From JBBQRS01 sp038214535 (GTDB lineage: Bacteria; Chloroflexota; Anaerolineae; CG2-30-64-16): DNA of 64,000 nucleotides. Numbering within the stretch: position 1 is the stretch's first letter; the number at the start of each line of letters is the position of its first letter. The notes beneath the pieces were generated by a model. That model was not told where the DNA came from. It worked only from the letters and a program-made list of their open reading frames with translations, and searched no databases. The DNA lies in assembly GCA_038214535.1 (NCBI GenBank), contig JBBQRS010000001.1, positions 1 through 64,000 on the forward strand, in the 5' to 3' direction. Of the stretch, positions 7,999 through 16,506 are shown piece by piece. Made by a program: the position numbers and the translations under genes.

Positions 7999-9563
7999 GG
8001 CGTTTCCCCCTGTATCACCGGCGCGACTGCGGCGCTGAGTTCTCCCCCCGCCGCGAGGTCGCGAGCCGCGTTGATGTACGGATAGAGTACCGTGTCCACC
8101 TCCACGAAGGGGACGCGGGCGCGGATCAGGTCGTAGGCGATTTGCGTGCCGCGGCCGAGGCGCGCGCCGGGCATGGCCACCCGCCGGAAGTCTATCCCCT
8201 GCGCGGCGGCCAGCAGTTCAATCGCGAGAATCAGCTCTACGTTGCGAATGATGCGGCGCGCCTGGCGCGCGGCGATGGGGCCGTTCGAGACGTGATCCTC
8301 CCAGTTGGCCGAGGTGGGGATGGTGTCGGCGCTGGCCGGATGCACCAGCGACTTGTTCTCGGAGGCCAGCGCGGCGGCGGTGTACTGCGTGATCATGAAG
8401 CCGGAGTTGAGGCCGCCGTGCTCGGTCAGGAAGTCGGGCAGGACGTGGCGGTTGCTGGAGCCGTCGGTGAGGCGGGTGAGGCGGCGCTCGGCCATGTTGC
8501 CCAGCTCGGTCATCCCCAGGCCCAGGTAGTCGAACGCAATCGCCAGCGGCTCGCCGTGGAAGTTGCCGCCGCTGATCGCGATGGGATCGTCGCCCTCGAA
8601 GAAGATCAGCGGGTTATCGGTCGCGCTGTTGAGCTCGATTTCGACCACCCAGCGCGCGTATTTGATGGCGTCGTGGCACGCGCCGTGCACCTGCGGGATG
8701 CAGCGCAGGGTATAGGCGTCCTGTACATCCGGGTCGTCGGGGGGACGGACAAAGGTCGAACCGGCCAGCAGGCGGCGCATCACCGCCGCGCAATCGGTCT
8801 GACGCGGGTGCGGGCGCACGGCGTGGATGCGGGCGTCGAAGGCCCACAGCGTGCCGTGCAGCGCCTCCAGGCTCAGCGCGCCTGCCACGTCGGCCACCGC
8901 CGCGGCGTTTTCCGCCTCGACCACGGCCAGCGATCCCAGCGCGGCCATCAGCGCGGTGCCGTTGGTCAGCGCCAGCCCCTCTTTGGCGGCTAATTCGACG
9001 GGACTCAGGCCCGCACGGCGCAACGCTTCGCCGCCGGGAAGGATCTCTCCACCGTACTCCGCTTCGCCCATCCCGATCATCACGAGTGCGACGTGGGCCA
9101 ACGGGGCCAAATCGCCGGATGCGCCCAACGAGCCTTGCGTCGGGACGACCGGATGCACGCCGCGCTCGATCATGCGGAGCAAGAGGTCGAGCGTCTCCTG
9201 CCGGATGCCGGAATAGCCTTTGGCGAGCGTGTTGGCGCGGATGAGCATCATCGCGCGGACGACCGGCGTCTCGAAGGGCGGGCCGACCCCGCTGGCGTGG
9301 CTCATCACGATGTTGCGCTGGAGTTGGGTCACCTGGTCGGGCGGGATCAACTTGTCCTTGAACGCGCCGAAGCCGGTGGTGATGCCGTAAACGACGCGCC
9401 CCTCTTCCAGGAAGCGCACGACCGCGGCGCGGGCGCGCGCCACCGCTTGGTGTGCGTCCGCGGTCAGCGACAGGGCAACTTCGCCCGGCACCGCGTGGGC
9501 GACCGCGATGACTTCCTCGATAGTCAGGCTTGCGCCGTCAAGCGCCACGTTGGTCGGTGTCAT
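7995..9563 (-). CDS. hutH: Histidine ammonia-lyase
   Basis: Full-length at 522 residues. It removes ammonia from L-histidine to give urocanate, the first step of histidine degradation, in the cytoplasm. The autocatalytic MIO prosthetic group forms from A148-S149-G150 in GSLGASGDLAPLAH. YGITTGFGAFKD (catalytic Tyr region), TNGTALM, and the SGGNFHGEP and QYTAAALASENK stretches are also conserved. Its ATG overlaps the Nudix stop as ATGA. It shares strand with hutU but is separated from it by the 5.2-8.0 kb island. No hutI, hutG or ftcD lies in the window. Confidence 0.97.
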   Translation of the reverse strand: MTPTNVALDGASLTIEEVIAVAHAVPGEVALSLTADAHQAVARARAAVVRFLEEGRVVYGITTGFGAFKDKLIPPDQVTQLQRNIVMSHASGVGPPFETPVVRAMMLIRANTLAKGYSGIRQETLDLLLRMIERGVHPVVPTQGSLGASGDLAPLAHVALVMIGMGEAEYGGEILPGGEALRRAGLSPVELAAKEGLALTNGTALMAALGSLAVVEAENAAAVADVAGALSLEALHGTLWAFDARIHAVRPHPRQTDCAAVMRRLLAGSTFVRPPDDPDVQDAYTLRCIPQVHGACHDAIKYARWVVEIELNSATDNPLIFFEGDDPIAISGGNFHGEPLAIAFDYLGLGMTELGNMAERRLTRLTDGSSNRHVLPDFLTEHGGLNSGFMITQYTAAALASENKSLVHPASADTIPTSANWEDHVSNGPIAARQARRIIRNVELILAIELLAAAQGIDFRRVAMPGARLGRGTQIAYDLIRARVPFVEVDTVLYPYINAARDLAAGGELSAAVAPVIQGETP

Positions 9564-10024
9564 TTTCCCGCTCCGGCTGTTACCCCCACGCGCACCAGCG
9601 CGCGCTCGATCATGTCGCGTGTCGCCGGCAGTAGATCGTACTTGCCCAGGTCTGCCGGCGCAACCCAGCGCCCATCCGCCGCGTCATCGCCGGCGTGGAG
9701 TTCGCCGCCCCGATGGTGCGCCAGGAAGTCGAGCACCACATAGTGATACAGGATGCGGCCATCCGGCTCGCGGTAGAGCGGTTCGAAGACGCCCAGCAGG
9801 TCGGCCACCGCGACCTCGATGCCGCACTCCTCGCGCACCTCGCGCTGCACGGCTTCTTCCACCGTCTCGCCCAACTCGACCAGCCCGCCGGGCAGCGACC
9901 ACGAGCCTTTGGCGGGCGGCTTGCCGCGCCGCGCCAGCAGCACGCGGCCCCCGTCCCACACCACGGCGCCGACCCCCACCATCGGGCGCGCCGGATATTC
10001 GCGCTCAGACCGATTGTCGGACAT
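9560..10024 (-). CDS. Nudix hydrolase
   Basis: 154 residues with a complete Nudix box at about 46-69: GGLVELGETVEEAVQREVRE followed by ECGIEV. The N-terminal strand VGVGAVVWDGGRVLLARRG and SWSLPGG match ADP-ribose or NADH pyrophosphatase-like members. The family hydrolyses nucleoside diphosphates linked to another moiety; the substrate is not predictable. It is translationally coupled to hutH (ATGA), which may be incidental or may link it to the NAD+-dependent urocanase step. Confidence 0.92.
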   Translation of the reverse strand: MSDNRSEREYPARPMVGVGAVVWDGGRVLLARRGKPPAKGSWSLPGGLVELGETVEEAVQREVREECGIEVAVADLLGVFEPLYREPDGRILYHYVVLDFLAHHRGGELHAGDDAADGRWVAPADLGKYDLLPATRDMIERALVRVGVTAGAGK

Positions 10025-10037
10025 ATAGCACTCCCTT

Positions 10038-10112
10038 GCTCACGCGGAGACGCGGAGACCGCGGAGGAAAAAGGAATTAAAAACTCCGCGGTCTCCGCGT
10101 CTCCGCGTGAGC
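10038..10112. repeat. Perfect 29-bp stem palindromic repeat
   Basis: Arm 10038-10066 pairs perfectly with 10084-10112 around a 17-base A-rich loop. The arm contains the iterated word ACGCGGAG (ACGCGGAGACGCGGAG), seen as a dispersed intergenic repeat in many environmental genomes. It lies between the Nudix start and the ferredoxin end, and may also act as a hairpin terminator for the ferredoxin. Confidence 0.85.
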
Positions 10113-10194
10113 TTTAAAGACAAAATAGGCCCCCGCGCGCAGCAGAGGCCTATAATTCATCGCGTAGGTCTCAGATGCCCGCAGGCATCACCGA

Positions 10195-10623
10195 TCAAGG
10201 ATAGCCGGGGCCGTCCGAGAAGTAGTCGTAGTTGTCTTTGGTGGCCGGGGTCAGATCTACGGTCTCGCCCGCCTTCAACGCACGGGTGGCTTCCAGGTGA
10301 ACCGCTTCGCCGGCGTGGTTCGTGCCGTCGTAGGCCTCGTCGAAGCCCGGCGTGCCTTCCTTCATATTCAGGCGCTGCGGCAGAGCTTCGCCGTGCACGG
10401 TGATGGACGCCTTGGCCGTGAAAGCCGTCGGAACGTCTTCTTCGGGGAAGATGGCTTCCCACGGGCATTCCGGCACGCAGGCGCCGCAGTCAATGCAGGT
10501 TTCGGGGTCAATGTAGTAGAGCGGCCATTCGCTCGAAGGCTCACCCGGGACGATACATTCAACCGGGCATACCTCGACGCAGCCGCCGTCACGCAAACAA
10601 ATGCTGGTGATAATATGCGTCAT
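10195..10623 (-). CDS. Ferredoxin with two Fe-S cluster motifs
   Basis: 142 residues. The first cluster motif has Cys9, Cys15, Cys19 and Cys23 (CLRDGGCVEVCPVECI); the second has Cys43, Cys46, Cys49 and Cys53 (CIDCGACVPECP). The spacing resembles 7Fe/8Fe bacterial ferredoxins, with an 80-residue C-terminal extension lacking cysteines that holds DEAYDGTNHAGEAVHLEATR. It would carry electrons in the cytoplasm; the partner is unknown. AGGAGG precedes the ATG, and a good promoter lies 90-120 bases upstream. The Crp/Fnr gene is next upstream on the same strand. Confidence 0.9.
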   Translation of the reverse strand: MTHIITSICLRDGGCVEVCPVECIVPGEPSSEWPLYYIDPETCIDCGACVPECPWEAIFPEEDVPTAFTAKASITVHGEALPQRLNMKEGTPGFDEAYDGTNHAGEAVHLEATRALKAGETVDLTPATKDNYDYFSDGPGYP

Positions 10624-10715
10624 GCTGCTCCTCCTTGAGGGACTAACTGAATATAGATCGGTGATCGCGAACGATTCACGGTTCTTCGTACTTGCATCAT
10701 ACGTCAGACAGCGAG

Positions 10716-10744
10716 ATTCTACAAGGCATCCGGCGGTTTGTCAA
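10716..10744 (-). promoter_or_regulatory. Ferredoxin promoter
   Basis: On the minus strand TTGACA (10739-10744), a 17-base spacer and TAGAAT (10716-10721), about 90 bases before the ferredoxin ATG. It indicates a transcript separate from the Crp/Fnr gene. Confidence 0.65.
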
Positions 10745-10801
10745 AACACCTGGCGCGGCTGCAACGTGTTTCACAACCGGGCACGGACGCCTGCGCTCGG
10801 T

Positions 10802-11470
10802 TCAGTTTTCGGCCAACGCGCGCAAACGGTCGGGGTCCAGGATGAGAATGCGTTTGCGTCCGATTTCGATGAGCCCCTGACCCTTCATGTCGTTGAGCAC
10901 CTGCGTCGCCGTCTCGCGATAGGTTCCGATCGTTTCGGCCAGGTCTTGATGCGTCAAGCCCGTAATTTCGTTGGCATTGCGTTCCTCAGAGAGCCGCAAG
11001 AGCAAGGAGGCCAGGCGCGCCGGGATGCCCTTGAAGGCCATATCCTCGAGTCGTTTCTCGGCATCGCGCAGGCGCTTGCCCGTCGTCTCCAGGATGCGCA
11101 GCCCGACTTCCGGCTTATTGAGGATCAACCGCTCCAGGTCGGCCCGGCTCATCACCAGGATGAGGCAATCATCCAGCGCTTCGGCGAAGGCGTTGTGCAT
11201 TTGTTGACCCAGCAGCGCCATTTCGCCGAACAGGGTGCCGGGCCCGAGGGTGGCGATCACCAGTTTTTTGCCTTCGGGCGAGATGCGATAGAGTTGGACG
11301 CGGCCATCTTTGACCATGAACAGCACTTCACTGACATCTTCCGGCTGATAGAAGACGCGCCCACGCGGCACCGAAGTGATGGTGGTGATCCGATCGAGCT
11401 CCACCATGTCGCGCTCGGACAGGTCGCGGAATAAATCCACGTCTGACAGATAGCCCAGCTTTTCGTCCAT
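10802..11470 (-). CDS. Crp/Fnr family transcription regulator
   Basis: 222 residues. The cyclic-nucleotide-binding beta-roll spans about 20-115 (PRGRVFYQPEDVSEVLFMVK, LGPGTLFGEMALLG), followed by a dimerisation helix and a winged HTH at about 165-210 (LTHQDLAETIGTYRETATQV). FGEMALLG lacks the Arg-Ser pair of cAMP-binding CRP (the segment reads LGQQMHN), and there is no N-terminal cysteine cluster, so neither cAMP nor an FNR Fe-S cluster is indicated. It is divergent to a glycosyltransferase and upstream of the ferredoxin. Confidence 0.92.
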   Translation of the reverse strand: MDEKLGYLSDVDLFRDLSERDMVELDRITTITSVPRGRVFYQPEDVSEVLFMVKDGRVQLYRISPEGKKLVIATLGPGTLFGEMALLGQQMHNAFAEALDDCLILVMSRADLERLILNKPEVGLRILETTGKRLRDAEKRLEDMAFKGIPARLASLLLRLSEERNANEITGLTHQDLAETIGTYRETATQVLNDMKGQGLIEIGRKRILILDPDRLRALAEN

Positions 11471-11511
11471 GACGACCTTCCCTTCATGCTGCGGTGGTTT
11501 GTCCGCCGGCG

Positions 11512-11586
11512 CCCGATCAGGCGATCCAATCGGTGCGAGTTGCGTTTATGGATGCTGTGTAACACTGAATATGTGCTCTGATCGGG
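11512..11586. promoter_or_regulatory. Divergent control region with a 9-bp inverted repeat
   Basis: CCCGATCAG (11512-11520) and CTGATCGGG (11578-11586) form an exact inverted repeat 57 bases apart between the Crp/Fnr gene and the glycosyltransferase. A TATAAT box at about 11605-11610 touches the annotated plus-strand start. The repeat may be a pair of operator sites for the adjacent regulator. Confidence 0.35.
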
Positions 11587-11619
11587 TACTTCGTAACAAA
11601 GTAGATTATAATGCAGGGT

Positions 11620-13041
11620 ATGACAAACTCGCAACCCGTTGACGGGCGACAGGTTGTCTGGGAGCGGCTCGATGCGCTGCTGCTGGTCATCCTCGTGCTG
11701 GCGCGCATTCGCATAGACACGCTGGCGGAGGCGGCCGTGTTGCCGTTGCGTCAGCAAGACGTGGCGCGCCACCCCTTCCTGGGGCATTTGCTCAGCGGCG
11801 AGGCGATGGCTTTGCTCGCCCAGCAACAACTCGTGGACCCCATCGGGTTGCTGCTCATCGTGGTGGCCTTGGGGCTGACGCTGGCGTACCTGCTGGTTCA
11901 CGAGTTTGTGCGGCCCGAGCGGACGCGTTATCGGATTGGCCTGATCCTGATCTGGGCGATCATCCTGAGCACCGTCTTCGCATCCAGCGGCAAGCAGATT
12001 TTGCTACGACGCGAAAGCGGCCCCGCCAGTTATAGCCACGACGGCGGGGTGATCCAGACCGAAGCCGCGGTGGACATGTTCCTCTCCGGGCGCAACCCCT
12101 ATGTCGAGAACTATCTCGATACGCCGATGGCGGAATGGGGGATCAACGAGTACCGCACGGCGCTCTATCATTACCCTTATCTGCCCTGGACATTTATTTT
12201 TTCCGCGCCATTCAAGGCGCTGGCGGGGATTGCGCCGGGGTGGTACGATCAGCGGTTCGTCTATCTGTCCTTGTTCGCCCTTACGCTGCTGCTCTTGCCG
12301 GCGCTGGCCGCATCGCTGAAGTCGAAGCTGCTTCTCGTGATGCTGCTGGGCCTTAACCCCATCATGGGTTCCGATCTCATCTTCGGCCAGAATGATAGCT
12401 TCGTGCTGGCGTGGATCGTGATCGGTCTCTGGCTGTGGGCGCGGGGGATGCGGGCCGGGGCGAGCGGGGGCTGGCGTTTTGCGGCGGGCGTTGCGATCGG
12501 GTTGGCGATGGCGAGCAAGCCGACCGCGTGGTTTCTCATTCCCTTCCTGGGCTTTTGGGTCGCCGGCGCGCCCGGCGAAGGCGGTTGGCGCGCCTGGCTG
12601 CGGACGTTGTGGCGGGCCGTGTGGCCTGCGGTGCTGGCCGCCGCACTGGTGATCTTGCCGTATCTGATATGGAACCCTGGCGCGATGCTTGACGACGTGT
12701 GGCGCTGGTCCAACGGGACGTCGGATACGGCGTATCAGATCTGGGGCTGGGGCGCTTCAAACCTCGTGCTGGCGTTCGGCGGGGTGGCAGACCGGTTCGC
12801 GCGCTGGCCGTTCTGGCTGCCGCAGTTGTTGGTCGCCCTGCCGGTGCTCGTGGCGTTGCTCTGGCGACAGCGAAGCGAAAACACCTTGAGCCGGGCATTG
12901 TGGGGCTACGGCATTTTTTTGCTGGCGTTTTTCTTCGTGTCTCGCTTCCTTAACGAAAACTACCTCGGTTACATCGCGGCGTTCCTTGCGCTGGGAACTC
13001 TGGTTGATCCGCCGGTTGCTGAAATAAGGACGACCGGCTGA
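11620..13041 (+). CDS. Polytopic membrane glycosyltransferase (GT-C/GT87-like)
   Basis: About 473 residues with roughly ten hydrophobic spans. The DGGVIQTEAAVDMFLSGRNP loop with an acidic residue followed by PY, and later LNPIMGSDLIFGQNDSF, are typical of DUF2029/GT87-like polyprenyl-phosphate-mannose-dependent mannosyltransferases. It would act at the outer face of the membrane on glycolipids. The ATG at 11611 overlaps a TATAAT box, so the ATG at 11620 or a later one is more likely; no Shine-Dalgarno sequence is visible, suggesting a leaderless or very short 5' end. Confidence 0.78.
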   Translation: MTNSQPVDGRQVVWERLDALLLVILVLARIRIDTLAEAAVLPLRQQDVARHPFLGHLLSGEAMALLAQQQLVDPIGLLLIVVALGLTLAYLLVHEFVRPERTRYRIGLILIWAIILSTVFASSGKQILLRRESGPASYSHDGGVIQTEAAVDMFLSGRNPYVENYLDTPMAEWGINEYRTALYHYPYLPWTFIFSAPFKALAGIAPGWYDQRFVYLSLFALTLLLLPALAASLKSKLLLVMLLGLNPIMGSDLIFGQNDSFVLAWIVIGLWLWARGMRAGASGGWRFAAGVAIGLAMASKPTAWFLIPFLGFWVAGAPGEGGWRAWLRTLWRAVWPAVLAAALVILPYLIWNPGAMLDDVWRWSNGTSDTAYQIWGWGASNLVLAFGGVADRFARWPFWLPQLLVALPVLVALLWRQRSENTLSRALWGYGIFLLAFFFVSRFLNENYLGYIAAFLALGTLVDPPVAEIRTTG

Positions 13042-13109
13042 TTCATGAAGCGTCACTTCGCAAATCAGCCGGTCGAGGCGTGTCATACCCTTTGGAGCCA
13101 AGCCGGCCA

Positions 13110-13171
13110 CTTTGTAGTGACGGCTTTGGCCGTTGCAGTGTCCCCCAAAGGCTAAAGCCTTCACTACAAAG
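13110..13171. repeat. Palindromic repeat family A, copy 1
   Basis: An imperfect palindrome with arms CTTTGTAGTGACGGCTTTGG and CCAAAGGCTAAAGCCTTCAC plus ACTACAAAG. The same words recur at 16393-16501 and 41637-41699. It lies between two convergent genes and could serve as a bidirectional terminator. Confidence 0.8.
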
Positions 13172-13200
13172 AAGATCTATGCGCCGTTTTCGATAGACGC

Positions 13201-14094
13201 TTATTCAGTTGGACGGATGTTGTAGTCTGCGATGGAATCGCGGATCGAGTTGGATTGGTTACGCCAGACTTCTGCGTAGGCCTGCAAGAGCTGGTCCGTG
13301 CGCAGCTTCCATTCGGCGGAGGGCGTTTCACGCGCGGCGGCGATGGCCTGCGTGATCCCGTGCGCCACGGCAGCCATCGAACTCCATGAGGGCATGAGGC
13401 CGCTGGTGCTGGCGGGTGCGACGATCACGAGATCGGCGTTGGCCGCCACCGGATTGGTGACCCCGCCCACGATGCCGACCGTGCGTGCGCCGGCTTTGTG
13501 TGCCACTGTCAAGAGGGCCGCACCGCTGGGCGTGAGGATCGTTGAGCCGAACGCGATGACAACGTCGTTCGGGGTCAGCGTCGCCGCGATGGCCGCTTGC
13601 CCGGAAGGCTCACTGGGCACAATGTGTGCATCCAGACCGAACGCCGTCAGGCGCATCGCCAGTGCCTCGCCGATATACAGCGTGTTGCCTTCGCCCGCGA
13701 TGAAAATCCGGGAAGCATTAAGCAGCGCATCCAGCACTTTTTGGATGATTTCTGTATCCATGTGCAGGAGCATATACTCCATGTTGTTGCGATCTTGCGT
13801 TAAGCTGCGTTGGTAGACCCCCAGCGGCGAATCATCCTCGCTCGTGGGCGCATAGACGTTGCGGAGGTCGCTTTTTACATCACTTTGGATATCGGCAATC
13901 ATCTCCGGGTAGCCCGGATAACCGAGCCGCTGGGCGAAGCGGACCACCAGCGTCGTATCCACATCGCTGGCCCGGCCGACCTGCGCCGCAGTCATGAAAG
14001 CTGCATCCTGGTATTGTTTCAACAGGAAGTCGGCAATCCGCCGATAGCCCGGTGATAGATGCTCGTAAATGTCTCTGATTCGCTCCCTGTACAT
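13201..14094 (-). CDS. RpiR/MurR family transcription regulator
   Basis: 297 residues: an N-terminal HTH_6 domain (AAQVGRASDVDTTLVVRFAQ then RLGYPGYPEM) and a C-terminal SIS sugar-phosphate isomerase fold (about 125-260: IFIAGEGNTLYIGEALAMRL, VVIAFGST). Such regulators sense phosphosugars and usually repress catabolic genes, but none lies beside it here. GGAG precedes the ATG. It is closely related to the next regulator upstream; the two share the pattern REKIR-HLS--YRR-ADF. Confidence 0.9.
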   Translation of the reverse strand: MYRERIRDIYEHLSPGYRRIADFLLKQYQDAAFMTAAQVGRASDVDTTLVVRFAQRLGYPGYPEMIADIQSDVKSDLRNVYAPTSEDDSPLGVYQRSLTQDRNNMEYMLLHMDTEIIQKVLDALLNASRIFIAGEGNTLYIGEALAMRLTAFGLDAHIVPSEPSGQAAIAATLTPNDVVIAFGSTILTPSGAALLTVAHKAGARTVGIVGGVTNPVAANADLVIVAPASTSGLMPSWSSMAAVAHGITQAIAAARETPSAEWKLRTDQLLQAYAEVWRNQSNSIRDSIADYNIRPTE

Positions 14095-14180
14095 GACTCC
14101 GCTTCTCCTTAAGTAACGCGATGCGTGGGTAGGAAGGATTTGTGCCTCCCGGCTGTAATATATTGCGTGATGCTTAGCCG

Positions 14181-15008
14181 TCAGGTAAGCTCGCGTAATA
14201 CACGATTGATCTGCTCCCTTTCCCTGACGATCTCAACGGCTCGCTTCGAGGCAAGGGCGCGCGCCAGGGCTGTAAACAAGGAGTACAGACCGATCAAACT
14301 GGGGATGTTGTTTTCGTCAGTTTCACCGGGGGCGTATAGCAGATGATCGGCCGCGCGGGCCGTCTGGCTGTTCAGGCTGGGCCCGCAAGCGAGCGTTGTT
14401 GCGCCTGCGCCGCGCGCGAATGCCAACGTGCGCGCGACGCTGGAAGCCTCTTCCAATGGCGTTACGCCGATGATGAGATCCCGGCGCGTGAGGCCCGTCA
14501 TCGCCCTGGCCTGTTCGTATACATCGCTGCCGACGTAGCGCGCGGGCAGCCCGGCTTCCTTCAGCATCAAGGCGAAGGACTCGGCCAATGGCGCGGCGTA
14601 TGAGTCGGCCACGATCACGATCCGCGGCGCGATCACCAACAGGTCCAGCACTTCCTCGAGGGTGCGCAGCGAGTTGTGCGCCAGCGCCTTTTCGAGGTTT
14701 GCACGGTCTTCCGCAACGTAATACTGCACCATCGCTTGCAACGTATTATCTTCCGCGGGTGCAACGTATGTTTGGCCTAATTCAGATTTGACCTGAACCT
14801 GGATGTCGTCAACGAGTTCCGGGTAGCCGGGATAACCAATGCGCTGTGCAAAGCGCACGACGGTGGTCGTATCTACACCTACCGCTTGCGCCAACCCGGC
14901 AGCCGTCATGAAGGCGGCTGCGTGATAGTCGGTCAGGATGAAGTCAGCGACGCGGCGGTAGCTTCTGGAGAGGTGATCGTAATGCTGCCGAATTTTTTCT
15001 CTGAACAT
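14181..15008 (-). CDS. RpiR/MurR family transcription regulator (paralogue)
   Basis: 275 residues with the same architecture: HTH_6 (GLAQAVGVDTTTVVRFAQRI) and a SIS domain (IVIVADSYAAPLAESFALML; DLIIGVTPLEEASS). The SIS part is more diverged: the usual S-G-x-T loop is replaced by TPLEEASS. I start it at 15008 (MFREKIRQHY) because this aligns with the paralogue and has GAGGT six bases upstream; 15020 is also in frame. The two tandem genes look like an old duplication with separate ligands. Confidence 0.88.
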   Translation of the reverse strand: MFREKIRQHYDHLSRSYRRVADFILTDYHAAAFMTAAGLAQAVGVDTTTVVRFAQRIGYPGYPELVDDIQVQVKSELGQTYVAPAEDNTLQAMVQYYVAEDRANLEKALAHNSLRTLEEVLDLLVIAPRIVIVADSYAAPLAESFALMLKEAGLPARYVGSDVYEQARAMTGLTRRDLIIGVTPLEEASSVARTLAFARGAGATTLACGPSLNSQTARAADHLLYAPGETDENNIPSLIGLYSLFTALARALASKRAVEIVREREQINRVLRELT

Positions 15009-15154
15009 ACCATACCTCATCTTGGATGGTGGTCACGCCGGTGCTGGGCAGTGTACAGGGCCGCAGATGTACGACGTTTTTATTGTGGGATACTGGGCCG
15101 GCGAAAAACCATTTGTTTTCGTCCGTCCTTTATGACGTGACAGAAGTCTTCCTT

Positions 15155-15185
15155 AAGTTATTTTAACGAAGACCAAGTTATTTTA
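15155..15185. promoter_or_regulatory. Paired direct repeats, candidate RpiR operator
   Basis: AAGTTATTTTA occurs at 15155-15165 and again at 15175-15185, a period of exactly 20 bases (two DNA turns). It lies in the 352-base divergent gap between an RpiR regulator (minus) and the deacetylase (plus). This gap shows no gene of its own. Confidence 0.4.
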
Positions 15186-15360
15186 CTAACAGACCCAAGG
15201 TTTGTCAAGTGTGAAATATTATGTGCCGCTTAAATTTCTGGTGCGACAGCGTGCAATCGAGATAATTGTAGCGGGTTGGGCGTTTGCCCTTTTGGCTTTG
15301 ACAGAAGGCCCGGTCTGGCATATGCTAACCCCAGATGTTCGGGAGAAGCGCAGTATAAAG

Positions 15361-16380
15361 ATGGGTCAATACAGGCAGAGTGGAGAGCGAAACGGCGCGC
15401 GTTCTGGGATGGTTGCTGCCCTGATACTTTTGGGGTTGATGATCGCCGCGTGTGCATCCCCCGCAAGTCTGGGGCAAAGTGAAAGCATAACGCCCGCGGC
15501 ACTGGCGCCACTGGGCGTAACGCATACCGCAAGCCCATCGCCCGAGCCGACCGCGACCCATACACCGCCCCTCCCCACCGCGACCCCATCGCCCACGGCG
15601 ACGTTAACCTCGACGCCGCGCCCCAGCCCCACCGCAACGGCGACCTCAACCGCCACACCCACGCCCGGGCCGACGCCGGACGGCGAAAAACGCACGGTTC
15701 GCGTGCCCATCCTGATGTATCATTACGTCTCTGTGCCCCCCGCAGGCGCAGATATCTATCGGAAAGACCTCTCTGTTGTTCCCGATCTGTTCGACGCGCA
15801 TCTCACCTATCTGCACGACAACGGATATACCGTGATTACGCTGGATGACCTTCTCTATGCCCTTGCGCGTGGAGACGTTTTGCCGGAGAAGCCGGTGATC
15901 CTGACTTTCGATGACGGTTACGAAGATAACTACACGAACGCGTTCCCGATTCTCAGCCGGCACGAGATGACCGGGCAATTCTTCATCATTTCCGATTTCG
16001 TCAATGCCGGGCGCGAGGGCTATATGACCTGGCCGCAGATCGAGGAGATGTCCGCCGCGGGGCAGGGCTTCGGCTCACACAGTCGCGACCACCCCAATCT
16101 GAGCGGGCAAGATGTTGATTATCTCGTGTGGCAGGCGCTGGGCGGCGCGGAGGCGATCCAGGAACATCTGGGCTATCACCCCCGGTGGATCGCTTATCCA
16201 TCGGGGCATTATGATGCGCGCACCATCAAGGTGTACCACTCCGCGGGGTATTGGGGCGGGTTGACCACACACCAGGGCGCAACGCATACGTCGGACGGCG
16301 TCTTCGAGCTTGAACGGGTGCGGGTGCGCGGCAGCCATACGCCCGAAGACCTCGGCGCGTTGCTCGCACTCGATTGGTGA
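15361..16380 (+). CDS. Secreted polysaccharide deacetylase lipoprotein
   Basis: 339 residues. A basic start, a hydrophobic segment and the lipobox IAAC indicate a lipoprotein signal; a Thr/Pro/Ser-rich linker of about 75 residues follows, then a NodB-type carbohydrate esterase 4 domain. The catalytic motifs are present: ILTFDDGYEDN (metal and base Asp), SHSRDHPNLS (metal-binding His pair) and YPSGHYDARTI. It would remove N-acetyl groups from peptidoglycan or exopolysaccharide at the cell surface. The upstream in-frame start at 15202 would bury the signal peptide. Confidence 0.88.
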   Translation: MGQYRQSGERNGARSGMVAALILLGLMIAACASPASLGQSESITPAALAPLGVTHTASPSPEPTATHTPPLPTATPSPTATLTSTPRPSPTATATSTATPTPGPTPDGEKRTVRVPILMYHYVSVPPAGADIYRKDLSVVPDLFDAHLTYLHDNGYTVITLDDLLYALARGDVLPEKPVILTFDDGYEDNYTNAFPILSRHEMTGQFFIISDFVNAGREGYMTWPQIEEMSAAGQGFGSHSRDHPNLSGQDVDYLVWQALGGAEAIQEHLGYHPRWIAYPSGHYDARTIKVYHSAGYWGGLTTHQGATHTSDGVFELERVRVRGSHTPEDLGALLALDW

Positions 16381-16392
16381 ACCTGCTCCGGC

Positions 16393-16501
16393 GGCTAAAG
16401 CCTTCACTGCGAAGGGAAAGAGCGGCGCGTTGCTCTCCTTCGTAGTGACGGCTTCAGCCGTTGTACCTTCGCTCCCGGCGGCTAAAGCCTTCACTACGAA
16501 G
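16393..16501. repeat. Palindromic repeat family A, composite copy 2
   Basis: Three half-units: GGCTAAAGCCTTCACTGCGA at 16393, CTTCGTAGTGACGGCTTCAG at 16438 and GGCTAAAGCCTTCACTACGA at 16480, alternating in orientation. It separates convergent genes, 6 bases before the stop of the methyltransferase. Confidence 0.82.
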
Positions 16502-16506
16502 GGTGG

